Source: Eudromia elegans (Eukaryota; Chordata; Aves; Tinamiformes; Tinamidae). From it: DNA of 64,000 bases. The position numbers were made by a program, and so were the translations under genes. The stretch spans positions 1-64,000 of the forward strand of contig PTEX01000588.1 in the NCBI GenBank assembly GCA_003342815.1, in the 5' to 3' direction. The notes below the pieces were generated by a model. It was given only the letters and a program-made list of their open reading frames with translations, made no database searches and was not told the DNA's origin. Positions 10,441 to 64,000 of the stretch are shown here, piece by piece. Within the stretch, counting starts at the first letter, position 1. Each line of letters begins with the position of its first letter.

Positions 10441-11632
10441 ATAACTTTCCTCATCCTCTTCTGATTACTCTTTAGCCTGGAATCTACCTTATGTAGCGAA
10501 CAGAGAAGGGAAAAAAATGAAGCATCTGGCAGCTTTGTCTCCCCACAGAGCTATCAGAATTGCATTTAATTCACCAGTTTCTTCTCTCTGTCACTTCTTG
10601 TCTCACTCTGCCCTCGATTAAAGAACTAGAGCAGAAAAGGATCAAATTGTCTAACACCACTCCAGGGTGGACTAGGCCTATTTGAGGGATAGATGCAGTG
10701 CACCAAAAAAACCTGACCAGTTGTAACACAAGGCTGAGAAGGCAAGAAGAGCTAAAGCATGAAAGCATGGACAGAGTAGTGGTTTAAGGTTCATCAGGTG
10801 TTTGAAATGGAGGAAAAAGATTGTTCAAGTAGAATTGCTATAACATTTCTAAAGGATGCTCAAGGCACAGTGAAGTTGGGGTAGCAAGGACCAGCTGCTC
10901 CCTGAAGGGCTGTGGAGGACCCATTACTGTGCTTGACTCTTGGCTCTCTACCCAAGAGCTCCTCAGCAAGGCAATCAGGATTTGTTAGCTACCTTCAATC
11001 ATGAGTCCAAGCCATCAAGCAAGCTCACAACAGGCAGGCAGGCTTCAGGTCAAGCCATGAGGGCAACTCGCAGGTCAGAGTCAGGATGTAGTCCAGGAAT
11101 GGCACAATTCAGTGAAGATCAGGAAGGTCTGTAGCTGAGCATAAGTACAGCTGCAGCTAAAGCTCACAGCATAACTCCAGCATAGATCAAAAACTCATGG
11201 CAGACCTTAAATGGAGGTCCTGGGCCCATGGGCAGGATGGGTAGGTGAAGGCCTCAGGTGAGGTTGGTCAGGGCCGTTAGAGCCTATCAGTGCACTAAAG
11301 GCCCTGACAGTGGCTAATATATGCCCATCCTTGTTGGAAGAAAGCAGCCAAAATTACAAAGTACTGGTCAGCTGCAAGCTTAAGGGTGCTTAGAAGAGGC
11401 CATAGTTCTGAGGATAAAAAATTTATCAGCAAGATAAGAACTTGGTGGCTGAGCTTGCAGCCCCCTTAGCACTGTGCAAAGTATCTCAACCTCAAGCAAG
11501 TTATCTTCTGGCTGCTCAGTTGTGTCATGAAATAAAATCTGTCTTGAGTAGCTCTCCTTTAACTGTGTCATAAGCTTGAGCTGAACCACTGCTGTGTTTT
11601 TTTGTTTTTTTTTTTTTTTTTTTTTTTTTTTT
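10441..11632. other. Intergenic; repetitive CAGG/GTCAGG words
   Basis: Around 11020-11290 there is a stretch rich in CAGGCAGGCTTCAGGTCAAG-type words that could be an unidentified interspersed repeat. Otherwise nothing recognised; it ends in poly-T at the gap. Confidence 0.4.
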
Positions 11633-11677
11633 NNNNNNNNNNNNNNNNNNNNNNNNNNNNNNNNNNNNNNNNNNNNN
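11633..11677. other. Assembly gap (45 N)
   Basis: A run of 45 N immediately follows a long poly-T tract (11597-11632), a usual cause of sequencing failure. True gap length is unknown. Confidence 0.99.
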
Positions 11678-13040
11678 AACAGAATAGCTCTATCTAAACT
11701 TGTACTAAAAGGCTGGATTTACCTTTAACTTCCCTTGCAAAACATAGCATCCTAATCTATCCTTGTGCAGTCACCCATATGTTCTTCATATTGTTCTCAC
11801 AAATGGGTTTAATCAGAAAAAAGTGAAAAAGCAACAAGAAATGGTCTGTGTCCCTCCTCTGAGCACTAGGAAGGAACATGCTGCCTGCTGCAGCTCTGAG
11901 GAATCACAGGTATTGGGTGGTGGTTACTGCCCGAAAGGCAATTACTGGTACTAGTAATTGCTTTTCCTGCCCAGAGTAGGAAGTGTGTATGACTCATGAG
12001 CAAAATTAACTTTTGTCTCAACAGCCAAGATTTCCCTGGCAACCCTCCAAACAGCACCGCGCGCCCCCCCTTCATGTTTGGATACTTAAATAGACATAAA
12101 GGATTTTTTAGGAAGCTTTTCTGAGTAAGGGTTACTGCTTTCATTTTCCATTTCAGCGTGCTGCTCAGTTGTACACTGAAAACGTCTAGGTCTTCCTCTC
12201 TTCTTTCACGCTCTCCCCTCTGCACCCATACTTCGTTCTTTCCTGCGGCCTCTTGGGCTAGGAAACCATAACCATAACCTAGAAAAAAGCTCTCCTTGTT
12301 GGGTGGTGGACTCCAGATTGTGCACTGTCAGTTGTTTCCAATTTTGGCAGTTGTTTGCACAGAACCTTTGCTGGGAATGGCAAAGTGTTTGCACAGCTTG
12401 CTCCAATCTGCTTGCAGCAGCCAAGCTCCAGCCCCCACTGCAATTTTTTTTATTGACCATAAATAGTAACAGTGATAAAAATAAACACAAACCAAATTAC
12501 CAAGCATGGAACCTAGACCCTTCAAAGGTTAAAGAGATTTCCCATCTTCAATACTTAAACTTATTCCCTATGAAATATGGTTGAAGAGGGTGAAGACATG
12601 AACACAGACAAGACAGCCCAGTAGGGCAACTGTTCCCACCTCTATCAAGGCCCATCAAAGGTTGGATGTGTGTAACACATAGATGAGCTGACTCTGAAAC
12701 CTGGAGTTGTTGTCAAAAAGTAACCAGCTGTTCCAAATTAATCCTGATAAAAGGTATCTGAGCTTCAGGATTATAATCTCTTGCGTCAATTTCTTACCAT
12801 TGACTGGTCTAAATGTTTCTTAAGAATTAGCCCTGGCTTGACTTGTAATCCTCAGCTCTCTAAGCAGTGTTATATAGAAAACAAGCTCTTGCCCTTACAT
12901 GTGAATTCCTGTAGCAGAAATGTATGAGGGGAAAAAAAAAAAAAAAAAAGAAGCCCTAACTCCTACAGCTTTGCCTTTACATATGGGAAGTGTTGGATCT
13001 AGATGTTAGGTAAGCACAAAAGATACAAAGGAACAAAGTA

Positions 13041-13046
13041 TTTATT
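13041..13046 (-). terminator. Possible distal poly(A) signal AATAAA
   Basis: AATAAA on the minus strand, followed within about 20 nt by a T/G-rich tract, which is good poly(A)-site context. It would require a 3' UTR of more than 4 kb for SMARCD3, or another minus-strand transcript. Confidence 0.2.
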
Positions 13047-13724
13047 GTTAAAAGCTTTTCTACGAATCACTCAGCATCGTACAACAAAGATACAGCGGCT
13101 ACAGAGTGGAGGGGTCTCCCCCTTGCTCGCACTTGTATGTTTGTTCTCTCACTCTCACAAACCCGAAGTTGTGTTTTGCCTTTTTTTTTTTTTTTTAAAT
13201 GGAGTTCTTCTCTTAAATGAGATCAGAAGTGGAGTTTGTTTTACAGGATCCGGCAGAACAGACACATCCTATTAAAAAACAGAGCAATTACAGAAAGGAG
13301 AATTCCCTCTTCAGGAGAAGAAAATAAATTTTCATTTCCCCTCTTATCTCTTTGTCCTGCCCGTGGAAGAATTTCCAACACAGAAAAACAGGCAAAATAC
13401 CTCTAGCACCTGACAACAGTCTTGACAAAAATAGAAGCCTTAGAATGTAGATGAGTGTTGATCTGAACATCAGTATTTTCTCTTGGCTTCAGCCGGACAA
13501 GCTCTTAGAAGGAGGTGCCAAGTGAGCTGTCAGCTGACATGTCCTCAGCTGCAGAGCCGCCAGAGCTCAGTGGCAGTGGCTGAATCTCTGCACGCAGCGA
13601 AGGGGGATGTTTGGTGACGTCACCAGCACAGTCACCTGCAGAGCATCTGGCTCCGCCTGTGAGCCAAAGCCCCAGGCTCCATCCAAGCCATTCCTGCTGT
13701 CTATATGTTCACATGCGTGTGCAT

Positions 13725-13806
13725 ATGCACACACACATACACAGGCATACATATATGCACACATACATGCACACACACAAACATACACATGTACACACAC
13801 ACACAC
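13725..13806. repeat. CA/CATA microsatellite
   Basis: Alternating purine-pyrimidine repeats ACACACACATACACAGGCAT with interruptions, extending to ACACACACACAC near 13800. Confidence 0.9.
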
Positions 13807-14662
13807 TATACTGCATCCTGTGGACTGTGCTATTTCCAGCAGCACTGTGCACATTATCCTGTGCTGTAGCTTAATGGCAGTTCAGTGACTGTGCTCCTTA
13901 TGTTTTTCCTCACTGCTGTGGTTTTCCCTCTAGACTGGCATTTTCCTTCCATAATAACACATTTGGTTTCCCATTAATTTCTAAAAAGTACTTGGCCTGA
14001 ATCCTGACTCACTGCCAGCAGCACTAAAGACTAAGAACTGCTTCAGACCTGCCACATCAACACATTAGCTCCAAGATGCATCTCCCTTCTATCGGTGCTC
14101 CAGGATTTTTGCTTTAACCCTCTCCTTGTTTTATGCCCTTTTTTTTCTAACAAGCTATATTATTATCTATGTTTTTGATATACTGTTAACTACTTTTATG
14201 CTCAGAATGCTTTGTTACAGTACATGCAGATTTGAATTATAGTGTGGCAGGAACTGAAGACCTTTACAATTTTCCTGGCTTCTTTTACACCCCCCAGCCC
14301 ACAACCATCTTAACATGAATTTACCATCCCAAATCTGCCACAATAACATACTCATTCAGTACTATTATCTTTCATTTTTGCATGCCTAAACAGTATTTGG
14401 TCCAATTCTAGCAGTATTGCTCCACTGTTTTGCTTTATATACCTTTTCTCTCTTTTTTTTTGTCAAACTGACCAGGTCCTAGTTGCATCCTGGAGTGCAG
14501 GATGAAATCCCTCTCTCTGCCTTTTCAGTAAAAGACCTGAACTGCTTCTGAATACAAAAAAAAAGGAATCAAAATATCAAAACCAGTCTCACCAAAGGAA
14601 AGACACCTGGCAGCTATTTCTAAGACTAATTACTGGGAAATGGCCCTTTCATTTACAGTAGG

Positions 14663-14885
14663 AGTAGTGGGATAAAATTTAGATTTTGGCTTGGCCTGTC
14701 TGGCACCATCTCCACTGGCTGAAGGGCACGTGCATGCACATACCCAGGTGTTTGTGCACACACACAGTCTCTCAAACACATGCAGTCTCTCACACACACA
14801 CATGCAGGCCCATAGTGGGATAAGAATTTAGACTTTATCTTGGCATATTTGATACCACCTATCCTGGCCCACTGGCACATACACA
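14663..14885. repeat. Tandem duplication, about 148-bp period, around CA repeats
   Basis: TAGTGGGATAAAATTTAGAT at 14665 recurs as TAGTGGGATAAGAATTTAGA at 14813, followed in both by TTGGC, a CACC block and ACTGG..GGCAC. CA repeats lie between the two copies. Confidence 0.75.
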
Positions 14886-16391
14886 CATTGTAGTGACACT
14901 GGTGCTTAACAGAGATTTATCTTCCAGTGATGCTGTTACACATCCACTGAGCAGCTACACTACATGAATCGCTCTCAATTTAGTAAACAGACCCATCCAA
15001 TCAATTTTACAGATAGGTTCTTAAAGCAGACTGAGCTCCATAGTCTTGCCAGCTGTGGTATGTGACTGAGATTTCCCCACAAAAGTATTTCCCCCACTTG
15101 AATCGGAACGTCTTTAAAAAATAAAATTTCCCAGCAGACATCCCACAGACATCTAGCCCAGGCCTATGTCCATCTCACATCTCTACATATCTTATTCTGC
15201 ATTTCTTATTCCTGGAGAATGAGTTTATCCCCTGACTGTAGCTGCTCTGTTTGCCACAAACAGAAAGAACTTTATACACTGGACAGCATGCACACAACTG
15301 ACGCAGCAGTGTAGTAAATACGGAAGCACAGCAGCAGGTGATCCCCACTGGTTTCCTTCATGATGCTTGCTCGTATTCCAACTAGTGGACTCAAAGTAAA
15401 GAAGGTCTGAATGACATTTACTGTCTGGCAACCTACAGTCCCTCACTAGACTCAGTTTTAAGACTGAAGGATTTCATGTTTAAATATAAGAAAGGGTTTT
15501 AACATTAAAAAAAAAAATCCAAACCATTCCTAGTAAAAGGCCTCAATGCTCAGGGTGAAGAGTACAGCTTTGCTTTTTTTCTTACACTCTTGGATGTGTG
15601 TGATGGTACAGCCATAAAGTGTAAAATTTTCAAGATTTTTCTGAACACAGTGAACAGAGAGAAAGCTATAGCACTGCTAAAATGGAAGTAGAGGCAATAA
15701 ATAAAAAGGGAAAACTTTGTGACTGGACAGAAGAAATCTTTACGTTCAGCTATGAAATTGGCAAAGACAGTAAAAAAGTACAATATTACAGCGAAGCATA
15801 CTATTCAGAAGAGCTGCCTCCCTTCACCCCACGTGAACTTGATTTTCTTTCCATGAAAGTGAAAGAAAGGTGTAGCATCAAAATTCTCTTCTGGATTGCA
15901 TCATCAGAACACAAAGCTATACTTTGGGAGCTGCTTTTTGAACTAAAAACTCACACTGGGTCATTAACTACAAGCTAATCTATGAATTAGAAAACTTGGA
16001 GAGATGGGCGCAGATGTCACTGCTTCCAAGTAAATACAGTGCAATTTCCATAGTCTGAATTTACTGTACATTTACAAACACTGTCTCCAAAGGATGCTTC
16101 ATCTATGCTATTGAATGCGGATAGTGCTTTATAACTTAACTGCATCCTGCAAAACCAGTAAATATGAAGTATGGGGAACTGAATAATTCATAGGAAGAGG
16201 CAGTTCACCTATGATCACAATGTGAGACCAATCTAGGAAGTCTTCTAATGCCCTGAAGGAAAGAGAACATTGTTATATGAAGTTATATGACGTTGTACCG
16301 CTTAGATTCTGCATCAACTTACACTTAGGGAAAATCTTTTCAGTGCTGATCCCTAATGGCAAGCACAGAGTACAATTTAACAATCTTCTGT

Positions 16392-16397
16392 TTTATT
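16392..16397 (-). terminator. Possible poly(A) signal AATAAA
   Basis: Canonical AATAAA on the minus strand about 930 nt after the SMARCD3 stop. An alternative 3' end for the gene; not distinguishable by eye from a chance hexamer. Confidence 0.3.
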
Positions 16398-17073
16398 TAT
16401 ATGTCTATTGTAAATATTTGCTGTGGTCAAGGCAGATATCAACAAAGCACCATTAAGTTACTTTCAGTTTCAGAATGTCTTATTCTTGCTTCATCCTCAG
16501 CTTTGCTAACCCCGGGGAGATTGAGGATCCCTAAGAGGCTCTTCCCCTGCGAACAAACCTCTTCCTATTCATATGGCACATTGATCACACTCATGAATAT
16601 CCAGACTGTCTGGTGATATATAATTCAGTTCATCTTACACTGCAGGGGCGTGGGAAAGGAGTGTTAAGCAATTGCAGAAGAAACATCTTGATTACAATTC
16701 TGTCTTTCAGAGAGGCTCTTCATTTCAGGAATGAAAATCCTCCCATGTTGCTCTTTCACGAAGAAAGATGGCCTCCTTCACTGCTCCATCTGGAATAGAA
16801 ACTCTTGTTTGGGAATTAAAGTATTCCAAAGCTATAAGAAGGACTATCTTGTTTAACTCCAGTGAAGTTACTGTTTGACACTCTCAGGTAACAACTAAAA
16901 TAACATAGGAATAGCCTTTAGTTTTCTACATCTGTAGTGTCCTTTAACATCCATCTCAGCATCCTCCCTGACCAGTACCACTCTGACTCTATGGCAAAGC
17001 CCAATATGGCCCAAAGCCGTGTAGTGTCTAAACTTTCCACTAAAAATTAATGATGAAAAGTAATGAATGAACC

Positions 17074-17079
17074 TTTAAT
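17074..17079 (-). terminator. Possible poly(A) signal ATTAAA
   Basis: ATTAAA on the minus strand about 245 nt after the SMARCD3 stop, followed by T-rich sequence. That would give a short 3' UTR. It is a variant hexamer, so it is uncertain. Confidence 0.3.
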
Positions 17080-17323
17080 CTTCTTTGACATTGACACCTG
17101 CATGGAGCACAAATCTTCTGCTGTCTCTGTCCTGGAATGGTGTGAGACACACCCTCATGGGCTGGATTTTCACAGGTCACTCTAAAGCTGGTGTCCTGAC
17201 TGGTGTGCTGATGGCACGTGCGCATTCAGTCAGGAAGCGGGTCCATATGTAACAGTGAGCTAAGTAACACTCATTAAGTCCACTAGTTCTGTGGTCAAAA
17301 TGCCAATATCTTAGGAGCAGTGC

Positions 17324-63150
<45,827 letters not shown>

Positions 63151-63960
63151 CAGGGTCTGCTCAGCCTCTCTCACTCTCTCTCTTCCTCTTTCTTTCCCTT
63201 TTCTGCCTTTTTCTCCAACTCTCCCCTCTGAGTCCTGCTGGGCTCTCACACTTCTAATAGCGTGGAGTGGGGAGGGGGCCCCTTCAGGGCCTTGCTGACG
63301 GCCCACTCGCACACAGCCTCAGCTGCTGCATTCCTCCACTGATAAGCCAGAAATAGTTTGTGCTGCCGGGTGCTCTGTGTTTACTCTGCAGGGACAGAAA
63401 ATCCAGCGTTTTAAACCTCTCTGTCCAAACACCAGAGATAAGCGGGAGGCAAATTGAAAGCACGTCTCGGTTCTTAGCGGCAGCACTGCCACTTCTCCGC
63501 AGCGCGGGACCAGAGAGCTGGCGGCGGGGGGAGGGGGCTGCCTCAGCTCTGACATAGACTCAGTGCCTCAGAGAGATTTTTTCCCATTGGAAAATGCAGA
63601 GGCAGGCAGTGAGAAACAATGGTTTTCCCTTGCTCCCACTGCTCCTCCCGCGCTGCATTTCCAGGCCTTTTCCCTTGAGACCTTGCAGACAGCATACAGA
63701 AACATTTGCTGGCAGCATTTCCAGCACACAAGACTGAGTACCAGCCCCTCCGGACAGGAGGGAAGCAGCAGAAGACAGACACAAAACAGGGAACAGGGAG
63801 GCAGGGTGGGGAGCGCGGGGGATAAGGAGCATGGAGTGGGGGGGCAGCATGGCGCCGTGGCAGCCGCAGTGCCAGCGTCACCTCCAGGGCCTGGCAACCT
63901 CCCCGCGGTCACCCTGCTGCTGCTCGCAGGAAGGCTCTCCTGCCCGACCGACACAAATGG
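63151..63960 (-). promoter_or_regulatory. Probable SMARCD3 5' UTR and CpG-rich promoter region
   Basis: Immediately upstream of the start codon is a purine-rich GA tract (about 63158-63230, minus strand). Further out are GC- and CpG-rich patches (about 63470-63540 and 63810-63930) unlike the AT-rich introns. No clear TATA box was seen. In vertebrates I recall NUB1 diverging from this side, so the region could be a shared bidirectional promoter; no NUB1 coding sequence is visible before the window ends. Confidence 0.5.
63158..63230 (-). repeat. GA-rich purine tract in SMARCD3 leader
   Basis: On the gene strand almost uninterrupted purines (GAGAGAGAGTGAGAGAGG and GAAAGAAAGAGGAAG), just upstream of the start codon. 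May form part of the 5' UTR or a GAGA-type promoter element. Confidence 0.8.
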
Positions 63961-64000
63961 TTACCATCACAGGCCGGGCAGAGGCTGCCTCTCGCACAAA

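Larger units (their letters stand above)
11678..17073. other. 3' flank of SMARCD3, no further gene recognised
   Basis: Contains microsatellites and the possible poly(A) signals listed separately. A 98-codon plus-strand frame (15682-15978, MEVEAINKKGKLCDWTEEIF) has no recognised similarity and stands alone. Confidence 0.45.

Noticed and set aside
15682-15978. 98-codon plus-strand frame in the 3' flank
   Set aside because: No recognised similarity, no supporting splice or promoter signals; chance open frame cannot be excluded.
63543-63954. Overlapping minus-strand frames of 96-128 codons in the GC-rich 5' flank
   Set aside because: They overlap in several frames, have no family similarity and are expected in GC-rich promoter DNA.

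Overview
The window reads as avian nuclear DNA. It is crowded with CR1 LINE copies carrying the bird-type ATTCTATG-rich 3' end. It also holds nearly a whole vertebrate gene on the minus strand, SMARCD3 (BAF60C), a SWI/SNF chromatin-remodelling subunit. I could place all 13 coding exons between 63150 (start ATG) and 17324 (stop). They splice in frame into a 485-residue protein, close to the roughly 483 residues I recall for the mammalian protein. No other complete protein-coding gene is visible, and I recognised no tRNA, rRNA or CRISPR.

Layout. Bases 1-13000 lie downstream of SMARCD3. They hold five young CR1 copies, a diverged 1.45 kb tandem duplication with exon-like boundaries, three unrecognised coding-like stretches on the minus strand, a pyrimidine/adenine minisatellite, a decayed telomere-like block (about 10010-10440) and an assembly gap (11633-11677). 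Bases 13000-17323 are the 3' flank, with possible poly(A) signals, CA repeats and a small tandem duplication. Bases 17324-63150 are the SMARCD3 coding span. Its introns hold CR1 copies of several ages, including two nested insertions and copies that stop 20-50 bp from splice donors. Bases 63151-64000 are the GC- and CpG-rich 5' flank with a purine-rich leader, probably promoter and 5' UTR.

The gene models rest on reading frame, splice consensus and recalled family sequence; no alignment was run. The points most worth checking are the exon-like tandem duplication at 1-3430, the CR1 copies that share a changed reverse-transcriptase active site or a shared 5-bp deletion, the telomere-like block, the glutamine-rich insertion in SMARCD3 exon 2, and a CpG cluster inside intron 1 that may be an internal promoter.
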